A DNA stretch of 64,000 nt from Owenia fusiformis (lineage: Eukaryota > Annelida > Polychaeta > Sabellida > Oweniidae): NCBI GenBank assembly GCA_903813345.2, contig CAIIXF020000002.1, forward strand, positions 33,994,109 through 34,058,108. Reading direction: 5' to 3'. Below the pieces are notes generated by a model. It was not told the DNA's origin and did no database searches. It saw only the letters and a list, made by a program, of their open reading frames with translations. Positions 9,992-22,100 of this stretch are shown here, piece by piece (position 1 is the first letter of the stretch; every line of letters begins with the position of its first letter). A program made the translations under genes and the position numbers.

Positions 9992-12826
9992 TGCATTTTA
10001 CAGCAGATGACCACTTATAATGATTCAATTATGCTCACTATAAAATTTTGGTATATTTTAGAGAGGAAATAAACGTGCTGCGAACAACTGACACATTTTA
10101 GACCCATTGTAAATTGTAAACCTCGACTTACATTGCTGCTTGGAACTTGCTCACTGCATCATCATATATAACACATAGATATTTTAATTGTTTTCAAAAG
10201 TTGACCTTAGAATAGACTAGATGCGAATAAAAATAATCTTTCAGTCAACGTGATATCATATTTGAAGTCTACATGTGAAATAATGCAGTGAAACCATCAA
10301 TACTTGAACAATTCCCCTAAAATGGATTTGTTACACATTTATCGTAATATATTAATATGCTTGTCCATCGCTTGTTTGTGAGTTTCTCTTTTTGTTTGTC
10401 CTAATTGGCATGCGGAGCATATAAGAGATCGCTTGGATTCAATGTATACAATTCAAAATTCCATCATACAATATTTCATAAAAATATGAAAAAGACACCC
10501 AAGGGGTGTATTATAATAATATTCCATGGTTCATAATTTATGATTATATTACATAAAAGCATCTTTAGTGGTAACTGGAAGAATGAAAAAATAAAGCTAT
10601 GTAAAAACGAGAAACGACCTTGGAAGTTCAACCTTAAAACTCCAAAGAACACTCAAAACCGCTTAAGTGTAAAATTAATTTTGTTAAAAAGTGAAAAAAA
10701 TCCTAAAATGTTTTTTTCAAATAGATATATAGTATATATCTTCAAACATTTGTACATTCGTTACCCAAGGCATTAAAGTAAACTCCAAGGAAAAATAGGC
10801 GAATTTTCAAATTGAAATTAGGGTCCGTCTCAAACATGTCGATTTTCACACCTTGACCCCCTGATTAATGTGTCAAGCTATTGAAATTAGAATGCATCAT
10901 TTTCAAAAAAACAAAAACGTACCTCATGGTACTTAACTGTCCTTTAAAATCGCAAATGGATTTGGACTGCAAACTTTTTCTTTTTGATGTGCATCACTTT
11001 GTCAACATGAACCAATAAAATCTATCGTTTTTCTAAATTTTTAACTTCCCCTTTGTTTTTCATTTGAATAAAATTGAAAAAGTCGACTCTTTTGAAACAT
11101 GGATTGATGCGATCATGAAAAATGATGCTTAAGACGATAAGAAAATGATAACAGTTTTATTTGGGAAGAATTGATCATTAGGCTAGTTCACTATTCATCC
11201 GCATGTCGATTTTCACAAGACAATTAGAAACAAATGACAATGAGTTAGAAAGTTCACTTTAGGGACCACTAACTTCACGAATCGACATTTTTGATATGTA
11301 GAATATAACAAGCTGAACTGAGAAACAACCAGTGTGTATCTGTATCCAAATATGACCACGTTTATGTAACATTTTCCGTCAAAACCCTGTCGTGTTTCAC
11401 ATTTTATTCTAAAATATCGTCAAAGAGAATAAACTAAGTATACGTACATGTACGTATTACGTCCGCAAAGTTTATATGCACTGAACACATCTTCTCTACA
11501 TTCTTTTCACACCAACTTTACCAAAACATCGCACTGATTCATGAAACCAAGATTTACATTTTTAGATTGAATGACAATGGGATGACAGATGCCATGTCGT
11601 CAAAATAATGTTTTGACACCCTTGGCATATGTTTTCTTTTTTTATCTCACATACCAGGTATGGTTCTTTGACTTGTTTTTACAATTTGAGTAATTTTTCC
11701 TTTGGGTTTAGCTTTTAATGCATGCTTAAACCAGTTGCAGGTTGACGTAGTGACGTTTTTCCTGCATGTATCACAACAGGACAACCATTTACGTCATATT
11801 GGAGTACAAACATCATCTATCGAGATATGATCTGAAATGTCCCTTTAACATATTCCAAATCAAGAAGCCGGTCCTTATTCTACTCGAGTCTACGTTATCA
11901 ATTGAAACATGATATTGATGTCGAGTCCAGTTCATTAAGGATGACGTATAGTCCAATCATAAAAATCATCTGCACTGGTGTAGAGACGTTTCTCTTGACA
12001 CCATTATCTGCGTAGCGCTTCGCCAATGACCCCGCCCCCCTCCCTCTCCAAGTTCTTATCACAAGAACCCTTTTCCATGGCAACTGGAAGTGTTTTTATT
12101 ACTATGCTTTGGTTTATTCTGAGATTTTTGTTTTAGTCGCTAAAATTTCCGCTTTAGAGAAACAAATTTCTTTCGTGTCAGACTCGATCCTTTTTCGGAT
12201 TTCTGATTTCGCATCTCATAACTTTCGCTATCAAACTTGTTTCTTCTGATGTTTTGTTTTTCTTTGAAACTCTTGAAGTCTATATCATATTTTTAGTGAT
12301 CTACCCCCGTTTTTTTTTTTCGAAGAGGGGAAAAATCATCTTGCTTTTGTTGCCTCTATCGTCGCATGCGTATCTCGTGCTTTATGTTTCTATAATGCTA
12401 GTTCAATTGGCGATATTTTTCAATGAGGAACGTAATTTTATGCACCGCATGTCCTGATTTTTTGCATTGCTTACTTTTTGTTTTTCTTTGTAAGTTTTGC
12501 AAAGAATTACGTTTCACGAAGGGATACTGAATATTGTACATCAGATCGTAATAATGTATCGAGTAGTAGATCCGAGATCGTAATTAAAAATAATAAGCAA
12601 ATAAACATCGTTGAAAAGCTATAAAAGCCAGATATCAACGCTACTTACAATCGAAACGATCAAAAAGTATACTGACGTACTCCAGATAAAGGCATTCTAT
12701 TTTAGAATACATAAAATGTTGAGCAAAAATACGTTTTGTTTCAGCTATGTTCAATTACATGAAAAATGCCTATTTTTAACACTTATTTGTTTTCACTGAG
12801 AAGTCTGAAGATTTTAATACTCGCAA
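9992..12826. other. AT-rich stretch with no feature recognised
   Basis: Only short open frames on both strands and long A and T runs are present. No splice-flanked exon matching a family I know was found. Confidence 0.4.
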
Positions 12827-13434
12827 AAATGAGTTATGGGAAAACTCCCAATCATTACAAAGATATTCTACTAGGAAAGGTCAATGATAGAACAAATTAC
12901 GACTTAAGATCGGAAAGTGAAAACCATTTATTTAAGATTAAAAGTAACTTCCATCGAAACTCTTTTATTCCCTTTCATAAGGACGTGGAACGATCCAATG
13001 TCAATAAAAGACAAAACCACGTTTAATCTTTTCAAGTTTGAACGAAAAGGACATTTTTTCGATAAACATAAAATTCTTCAGAAACTGTATCATTGCAGCA
13101 ATCGCAAAGTTAATATAATTCACATGCGATTTAGATTAGGCCTCATGCAACTTAATTCGCATTTTTTTCCATGAGAGTAATCGTCTCTTCACATTGCCCC
13201 TCCTTTGGAAATGGAAACCAAACAATAATACATTTCATCCTTAACTGTCCATATCTCGCCGCTCAACGAAACGATTTACAAACTAATGAAATATGCTTAG
13301 TAGACGGACCCTTCATTATATTGACAACAAATCATGAAAAAGTAATTATTATTCTCAATGGGAGTACTTTTCTTTCTGATGAGAAAAACAAATTATTATT
13401 CGAAGAGCTCTATGGATATTTCATTAATTCATGA
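12827..13434 (+). pseudogene. Degenerate 3' end of a non-LTR retrotransposon ORF2
   Basis: Short overlapping frames together carry a region common at the C-terminus of CR1/Jockey-like LINE polymerases. It reads NIIHMRFRLGLMQLNSHFF, then a cysteine-rich stretch with CPSFGNGNQT and HFILNCPYLAAQRNDL. It ends with ILNGSTFLSDEKNKLLFEEL and a stop at 13432-13434. At least one frame change, near 13171, separates the parts. It is an old, dead fragment, with the reverse transcriptase core lost. Confidence 0.6.
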
Positions 13435-13541
13435 AGATTTTAAGTATGATCTCATGTCTCCCCGTGCTGCAACCCCCTGCCTTTACCAGTGATGAAATTA
13501 ACTAAGATGGTATGAAAGCATTTTGTATTAGCTATGATAGC

Positions 13542-14230
13542 TTACCCCCCTATCACACCATACTAGGTTCTTACCCGTCCTTGCCAGTCCTACGAAACCG
13601 TCGTAAAACGGGCTCATGCGATCTGACTGTGGTCGGAAATTATGTCTTAAATAATTAGCTACTTCGTTCATAAACACTCTTCAATACGTTCATCTCATTC
13701 GCAGTTCGTTCAGGTCGCACCATGTCGGTGTGCAACGTCGTATAACGCGTCCCTTAGTGTAGAAGGTCATCATGATCTGATTACAGAACAGTATGGTCGC
13801 CATCGAATTTTGAATCGATTCAAAATTCTAAATCACATTCCCCGTACGGGAAAGTCCATGAAGTTCGTAAACAGACCGTAGAACGTTGTAGGTACGTTCA
13901 TTCAGTTCGCACATATTTTAAAACCGATTCGGCAACGTTTTGAAGAACACAGTGACAACTGGTTCTTGTGTGATAGCTATTTTTGTTAATTCGTTCATAA
14001 GCAGTTTTTAATACGTTCATCTAGTCTTTATTCCGTCTCCAGTACGTTGGTATCAAGTTTAGATCGGGTTAAAGTGTGCGTTCGTCTCGTAGTTGACAAT
14101 TAGTTATACCTCGTTCTCAATACGTCCTAATATGTTACTGAATTATCCACCAAATTTCCATACGGTTGAACTCGTTCTAAAACATTAAACATCGTGTCCC
14201 TAATCCGTGCAGAACGCATTTATAATCCCT
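13542..14230. mobile_element. Partial copy of a CTATCACACCA-TIR non-autonomous element
   Basis: It begins TTACCCCCCTATCACACCA and matches 53957-54620 in the same orientation over about 670 bp, ending at AACGCATTTATAATCCC. The second half and right inverted repeat seen in the longer copy are missing here. No coding frame is shared between the two copies. Confidence 0.65.
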
Positions 14231-14315
14231 TTCCCTTTGGAATTTGTGCTTAGATAATTTGAGCATCTGTTTTTTTAATCAAACATTAAAAACGCAGTTC
14301 ATTATCAATACTCGC

Positions 14316-15325
14316 GGTAGACTGTAAATCTCGTAAATCTAGTAAATCTCGTAAATCTAGTAAATCTAATAAATCTAGTAAAATCTTGTAAAATCTTGTA
14401 AACTTTTTAGGGACCATTCATTTGATATCAATGTCAGTCTCAATGAAGAGTATTGGTGATTATGATTCCTTTTACAACATTAGAAAAATACCTTCTCTGC
14501 ATTAAAATTCAGAGTCATTCCTTTCATCAAATAATCAATATACACATTTTTTAACAAAATTGTGAAAAATTGTGAAATATTATAATAAAAAAGAATGTTT
14601 AAGGGGCTGATATGATATGGCTTTAAACTATTAATTACAAGGAATACAAGGAACATATCATCATCAAAACGTAAATGGAAAGCATTGTAGAAATGCCATA
14701 CTATACTTTATGTATAGGTAAAGCAAATAGATCAATCAGTAAGTTGTCTCACTCTTCCCCTTACTACAGCATTTGATTGTTTTTATTATTTTTGGGGGTT
14801 GGCAAAAATCAATTTTGAAATTGCCATTTATCCATTCCTCTCATATTGGAACTTCTACAAATATTGTCAATTGAACAGCATCGCCAAAAAATAAGCAATA
14901 ACTAAATTATCTGATAGGCTAAGCATTATAACATTTTGTGAGGGGAAAACAAGCCTGTGTCATTTAGATGGTACCCATTGTCCCCTCAGTCTTTAAATGT
15001 GTGGCTTAATTTGTTAATAGAGCATGCTTCTTGGGTGGGTTGTGTATGATGATAAATGGGTGTACCATTTGATAACCATTCATTTTGTTATCCAGTACTA
15101 ACATATAGTTGTTTTGAAACTAAATATTATGAAATAAAAAGGTAGAATTTTTTCTACATGTTCATTTCATTCATACAAAGGCATTTTCAGTGCTTTTTCG
15201 ACATTTGCACTTTATATCTTAGACATTGAATAATCAAGTTTTTACACGATTTTACAAGATTTTACTAGATTAACTAGATACTAGTTTTACTAGATTTACT
15301 AGATTTACTAGATTTACAGTCTACC
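14316..15325. mobile_element. TIR transposon with 9-bp target duplication (MULE-like, non-autonomous)
   Basis: The ends are GGTAGACTGTAAATCT on the left and AGATTTACAGTCTACC on the right. Each is followed inward by about 80 bp of imperfect tandem GTAAATCTA/GTAAATCTC units in inverted orientation. A perfect 9-bp duplication AATACTCGC flanks it (14307-14315 and 15326-15334). The 1,010-bp interior has no transposase. A 9-bp duplication is typical of Mutator-like elements; the superfamily call is inference. It lies just beyond the 3' end of the left VWD gene. Confidence 0.85.
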
Positions 15326-15661
15326 AATACTCGCACCATCGTCTTATTTGAATGATTAACTTCAATTATTGTTCATCATTATAGTCATAACAACAGTACA
15401 GTATATGATTTAGTATGTATTGGTATGTATTTGAATTGAGTTTGAATCAAAGTCATCATAACTAAAATTAGAAATATTCTATATATTAGTTTTATGGTCC
15501 TTTATGTAATGTTGACTGATTGACAACAATTTAATGCGAAAATTATTTAGAAATATTCTATATATTAACCAAACTTTCCTTCGTAAAATTACACTATTGA
15601 GAGACCTAAACATTGTGTGTTATGTCATTTTGATCCAGTGAGGTTCGGAAAGATGTTTCAT

Positions 15662-15667
15662 TTTATT
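15662..15667 (-). promoter_or_regulatory. Possible polyadenylation signal AATAAA for the left VWD gene
   Basis: AATAAA on the - strand is about 205 nt after the stop codon at 15872. No other canonical hexamer was seen nearer. The hexamer is common in AT-rich DNA, so this is weak. Confidence 0.35.
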
Positions 15668-15871
15668 CCGAACATATGATACCAAGAACAAAAGAAGTGT
15701 CAGGTGTTTTAAAAGCACATATATTGATTTCAAATTGTATTGTTACCATTCAAAAGATGACCATTAAATTGACGATGTGTAAAATTTTCAAATTTTTTTG
15801 ATGACTCTTTTAAGAGAAACGTTTGTTCAAAAAGGTCAGCATATCGATACCGATCCTTTGTGATGTGTTTC

Positions 15872-16139
15872 TCATCTTTTTACAAATTCGTCACATCCTT
15901 CTGGGACAGCGGTACTGTTAATGCACTGTGTCGTATCACGCGTGCTTATTAAAACCTCGCATCGTAACCTTTGATTTTCCTCAGAGAAAACGTAATCTGC
16001 TACACACGAACTATATCTGAACTCTGTTATGTCCATACATAGCTTTTCACAATGTCTTTGCGCGCTCCTATATAGTTCACCATTCATTTCACTCAATTCT
16101 GGCAAATCTGGGATATCATTGTCTTTGCAGACATCAGAG
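15872..16139 (-). CDS. Left VWD gene exon 14 (C8-like, C-terminus)
   Basis: Acceptor TTTCAG; phase 2 in; ends KR and TGA at 15872-15874. Cysteines are spaced as in a C8-like module ([29 protein letters not shown]). The paralogous exon is 51147-51408. Confidence 0.88.
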
Positions 16140-19100
16140 CTGAAATTATTATTATCTTGATATATTGATTGAATGGATGGATGATATGCTGATCGATAGA
16201 TATATACGATGATTTGGAAATTGTTCAATCTAAAACGTTAGATATCGAATCGAATACAAATCAAGTAAAGGAAAAACATAAAACCACATTGGTGGCGCTA
16301 AATGAACGCCACGTACGCACAGGCGTACTCTCACATTTTAAAGAAATAATGATTTCCAAAGTCAATTATAGTGAAATAATAGATATTTCATAAATATAAA
16401 AATCTGTGAACATTTTATCATGACTTCTTTCTTATTCAACATTCTATTCTGTAAATATATATACAAAATACACGTTTTGGCATAGATCCCTAATGTATTA
16501 TGAAATGGATCTGAAGATAATGTACCTCATATGGAAGTAAAGTTGATACAGTGATCGCACTTATGTTGATAATTGAAAGCACCATCGAACTCACATGAAC
16601 ACAAAATGATCACACAGAGCTTAAGTCAATGAACAGCGTTCCTTGTATAGTAGATGCTACGCCTTCATAACAAATTAAATTAACTTCCGTTGGAAAATTG
16701 TTTTTATTTTCATTATTTTCACCAATATTGATGTCGATTTGTATTCAAATATTTTACTTGTATTTCAATAGGAACAAGAACGTCATTACAACGCAACAAA
16801 GACGTTACTAAATTCACCAGATAACGTACTTGTTGCCAAAGTGAGAGAATTCTCAGTAGATTATTCGAGTTTAATACATTTGCTCGTGACAGACTAGCTT
16901 CTCAGTAACCTGATGGAACTATAAATATACGGGTAAATTATTGAGATACAAATTAACCTCTCCGTTGATGAAAGTAATTTGTTTTCCGACGAAAGTCCGT
17001 CCATTTTGATATAAAGACGCAACGTCTTTATAATAAGGTAGGGATTTTTGTAAAACGCGTGAAACTTGATGGACGTACACTGTTAGAATGGGCTACCTAG
17101 GCCTCTGAACCCGGACATTAAGTTAAGTTTTATACATACTCGTCGTCATATAATGGTAGTGACTCAGTATTCTTCCAGCTATTGCCAATCAGCGTCCCTT
17201 TGTTGTCTCTGCTTTTCACTCTTCCACCTGTTTTCGTAATGTAATCATCGTCACGAATACCATTGTAGTTTCCGCACATACCTGCAAGGTATTTTGATAA
17301 GGTCTAATCCAGTAGAAATGGCGTTTTTTAAACATAACAGAGTTGCTCTTCAAGCCGTAGAAATTCTTAATTTATAATACCATTAAGACTTGCTATTGAA
17401 GGCAAAGTCGATCGAAGTGGCCATTGATAAAGTCAATTTTAATATTTTTATTTAGAAGGTAAAGAGTCACGTCCGGTGATCGTACAAAATGGATGGAGGG
17501 GGAGTAGGCTATTTGTATTGTATTGTATTGTATTGTATTCTATTCTATTTCGTTGACAAATATTTATTCACCAATGATTCAATTTTAAAATTCACTTTTA
17601 GTACTACAGATCTAAATTGTTTAAGGTCTGGAGTCTTAGGTTGTTTTTAGCTAAATTGAAGGGTATTTTCTTTTGGTAGTGTTAATTTTATTTATTTATT
17701 TATTAATCTTATAAAAGGTACAGCATGACAAATACCGAGACACCAAAGGGCATATATTGGTATTAATCAAGAGCTTATTATAATATACAATAAAAAGGTA
17801 ACTAGCCCTAATGGCCGACACTAGGTACATGTAATTTCTGCAAAAAATCAACAAATTTGGAAGATTTATTTTTTCAAGAGAAAATTTACAACTGAATTGC
17901 CAAATGAATAGGCGCAGTGCATGGCGAAATATGTTAGGTCTTCTAGTATTTTTTTTAAACTTATAAGCTTCTAAGATATGAGATATATTAAAAAAGGCGC
18001 ATCATCTCCAACGTGCAAAAGTCAACGTTTTTGCCATAAATCAGGCAACAATGGTCTACGCAACATGTAATAAATAGGTATAAGGGACGTTATTACACAA
18101 CTCTAATGACATTGCTTACTTTTTAAAGTTAGTTTTCATGCGTAATACAACAAAATAATCGAAATAAATTAATATTGGATGGAGGGGGGAGTGGATGGAG
18201 GGAGTGGGTTATATATCTTTACGATGGATATTATATCTCTGGAGAATGAAAAATGGGAATATTTGGAGTAATAAGTATAAATCGAAGTAGCATGTCTTAT
18301 CATGTCTTATATACACGCTACAGCCCCCCCCCCCCTTCATCCACTTTGAAACATATCTCATATACCATATTAAAACTATGAAACATTTTTAATTCCTATA
18401 TTGCCATTTAGTGTGGTACAGAAGAACAAAATTTGAATATGATGCATTCTCTACAAAACTGGATGACATAAGTTTTCCATTCTTTACACTTTCACAAATT
18501 CAAAATTAAATGGTTATTATTGCGCATAATTTATCGAATCCATCTTACTTGTGTATTTATGTAAACTAATTACATCTTGGTATAAAGTGTCATACACCTA
18601 AATTGGTGTGGCCTATGAACTGAACACTCGTCAAATCATTGATCTAATTCAATGACATGCATTGAACGATTATGAAGATGGCAATTTTTGACAAACTTAA
18701 CAAGCTTAGATGTTGCATGATTGGAAATAATTAATCGTTTCACAAGGGGAGTGCATGAAGGGGGGAGGTATATGATGTGTATTTGAAAAAACTAGACTCA
18801 GTACCCCAGTAAGAAACTGGATATCATATCTCTGGAGAATGAAAATGGGAACATTTGGAGTTATAAGAATTAAAATAGCATGTCTTATCATGTCTTATGT
18901 ACACGTTACTCCCCCCCCCCTCCATCCATCCCCCCCCCTCCATCCAATATTAATTTATTTCGATTATTTTTTGTATAACGCATGGAAACTAACTAAAAGT
19001 GAGCAATTTCATTAGTGTTGTGATAATAACGTCCCTTATACATATTTATTACAGGTCGTGTAGACCATTGTTGCCTGGTTTATAGCAAAAACGTTGACTT

Positions 19101-22100
19101 TTGCACGTTGGTGATGATGCGACTTTTTAATAGATCTCATATCTTAGAAGCGTATCAGTTCAAAAAAATACTAGAAGACCTAACATATTTTGCCATGCAC
19201 TGCGCCTATTCATTTGGCAAGTCAGTCGTAAATTTCCCTTTGTTGAGTTTTCTTGCTGAAATCGCCTCCCCCCTCCGTCCATTTTCTACGATCACCGGGC
19301 GTGTAGAGTATTGATGGATGGATTGAAAGGAGATTTGTAAAATTACATTGATCAAATAACATACCTTTCACTCTTTCTTTCCAATATTCGTCTAAGTATA
19401 TCCTCGCTTCATGATTATCTTTAAACTGCACTTTTATCGCCATTGGTAGAATTTCAACAGTGACGACGCCATTCCATGAATCAATCGATATGTCAGCTGT
19501 GACTGCTGTATTCGTCCCTTGTACAGTTCCAAGTGCTACAGTGTGGGGCAAACTTGTAATATTCGTCATTTCTTGATTTATAACATCAATGATCTACAAG
19601 TAAATAGTTATGGAACGACTTTTATCATGAATTCTTAATGACCTGTAAAGTTGGTTCTACGACATAATAATCAGTAAATGGACAAACGCTAACTTCATTG
19701 ACGACAATCAAAATGTGCATTTGACAGCCACAGTGGATTTGTACAGCCAACGATTCGAAACATGATGTGAATTTCTACACCTTTCAGTCGAAAATAACGT
19801 AATAAAACATTTAAGAAGAAATGACACACAATTTCCGCCAAATGTATAAGAAAAAATATCTGTTATTATTATACATAAAACCTACCCGAACGTCAAACTC
19901 TGCAGCAACCTCGTAATCATTCCCATATTCAAAATACATGTAAGGAAACATATCCCTGGTTATTGCTCCAATGTATATGTCGAACCTGTTCAAAACTCTG
20001 ATGACTGCATATTTTGCCCATGATACTGAGTTCCAAATACCGGTTCCTCCTCCCCCCATCCAATTACGTACTGATATCTTAAAAAGTGGGTCAAAATCTT
20101 CAGAGATATCTTCCATTGAGGCAACGTATAGACAATGACCTTGGAAATCGTAAGTTGCCCCATCGAATGTGTTGTAATGAGGATCGCCGACTATTGTACA
20201 CCATCCCGGTTCTTCACCTTTAAACGAAGGTTGAGAGGTGTAACATGCTAAACAACTACATTGATTGAAAACCTTTCAGGGCTACGATATGTGTATTTAA
20301 TTCTATAAAACAAAATGTTTATGTTAAAATTCAGGGAGCTAGCAAAAAAATAATATCACCTACTGCGTTTTCAATTAAAACTATGAAACATTTTTAATTC
20401 CTATATTGCCATTTAGTGCGGTACAGAAGAACAAAATTTTAATATGAAATATTCTCTACAAAACTGGATGACATAATTTTTCCATTCTTTACACTTGGGA
20501 ACAAAACTGGATGACATAATTTTTCCATTCTTTACACTTGGGAGCTAAGTCACAAATTCAAAATTAAATGGTTATTATTGTGCACAATTTATCGAATCCA
20601 TCTTACTTGTGTATTTATGTAGACTGATATTTTAGTATAAAGTGTGATACACCTAAATTGATATGGCCAGCTGAACACTCGTCAAATCATTGCTCTTATT
20701 CAATGCAATGCATTAAACGATTGTGAAGATGGCAATTGTTGACAAACTTAAACATGCTAAGATGGTACATGATTAGAAATAATTAATCTTTTCATAAGAC
20801 TAATCAAGCTGTGTTACTGCCCAAGATTCCCCCCTACCATTAGTATAGTCTGGTAGCGTCTTTCGTGTACTACATTGTGCGTCTTCGAACAGTGGGTGAC
20901 ATTTGCATGCACAGGTTTCACCATCACAGTTGCATACTCCGCCATCACCGCAACCGCAAGAGTCCGCTGAGATTAAACAAAACAAGTCTGAGCATCATAG
21001 CTGTGTACAACATTGCATCATATTTTTGAGATTCTGTCTAGGTGGTAAAATATATATCTTTATAATAATTCTTGTTTCTAGATTCAAGCAAATCATACAC
21101 ATAGAAACCTTTTTGATTTATCGGGATTTGAGAGGGACTTTAAGATAAATATCTTGTACATGAGCATGTAGAAGTATCGTCCTCTTTTGGATTAGTTCTC
21201 CCCTTTGAAGTATTTACTTACCTAATTGGGCATAAAGGTGAAACAATAGTTGAGATAGCTATAGGGTTCTTGGATGAAGCAATTTAGAGAGGACAAATTG
21301 AGAGGGGGGCAGTAACCCCTGACCAGAAGGTCAGGAACAAGTTCACCTAAAGGTTTCCTATCACTCTTCAAGAATAAACAATATATCCAAATTTTCATCT
21401 TTTCGTCTAGTATATCATCATTAAAGTAGAAAAAGGCAACAAAAGTACGTTAAAACGCTAGGGTATGATTTATAAAATCAATAAAACCTTTGGTTAATAC
21501 TAACAACAAGAATGTGATTCAAATTCACGTAAATTTGTATAAGTTAAGGAACTAAATAACATGTGTACTAACGTAGTGAGCACCCAACTCCATTAAAACC
21601 AGTTTTACATCTACAATACTGTGTACCATCTGGTAGCTCATCATATACACCATTCGAACACGTTTGTTCCAGCGCGTCTTGAATAGAAATAATTACAAAT
21701 GCAAATACAAGTTTGGTACACAAAGCATAACTCACTTTGAATTGAAATATCAAAATTGTATTAAACGTTGATTAAACAATATTCTTACTACATTGAAACG
21801 CTGCTTTTGGTACTCCACAGTTGGCCGCTACCTGGCCAAGAACGGTACATCTATCATCTATCATGTGATAATAGTCAACTATACATGACTCTATAATCAT
21901 GGCTCTCTGATCTGCATCTGCGCTACAAACTGGATCAAAACATGGCGGATCTTGACCTTGGTCACATGCTGCATTACACTGTTCCCTGGCTTTAGCCACT
22001 AATGTAGCATCTGGCATTGGAGGAGTATCACTATTTGTTTCTGCTTTGCATCTACATTATAACGCATTTGCGACTGTAGCATATATGGTTAAATTTTTTT

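Larger units (their letters stand above)
17473..19299. mobile_element. Foldback element carrying a copy of host intron sequence
   Basis: The outer ends GTCCGGTGATCGTACAAAAT and ATTTTCTACGATCACCGG are inverted. The inner arms, roughly 17860-18200 and 18930-19230, are inverted over about 300 bp, with mirrored ACGTTGACTTTTGCACG. G-rich and C-rich tracts (GGATGGAG type) sit at the inner arm ends. Between the arms is about 375 bp that matches intron 10 of the same gene (see 18370-18746), flanked by a 90-bp direct repeat (about 18228-18320 and 18825-18910). It lies in intron 12. Confidence 0.72.

Noticed and set aside
9764-10072. Frame with a repeated INFVDC peptide
   Set aside because: The repeat is an 18-bp tandem triplication in non-coding DNA; the frame begins inside a palindromic element.
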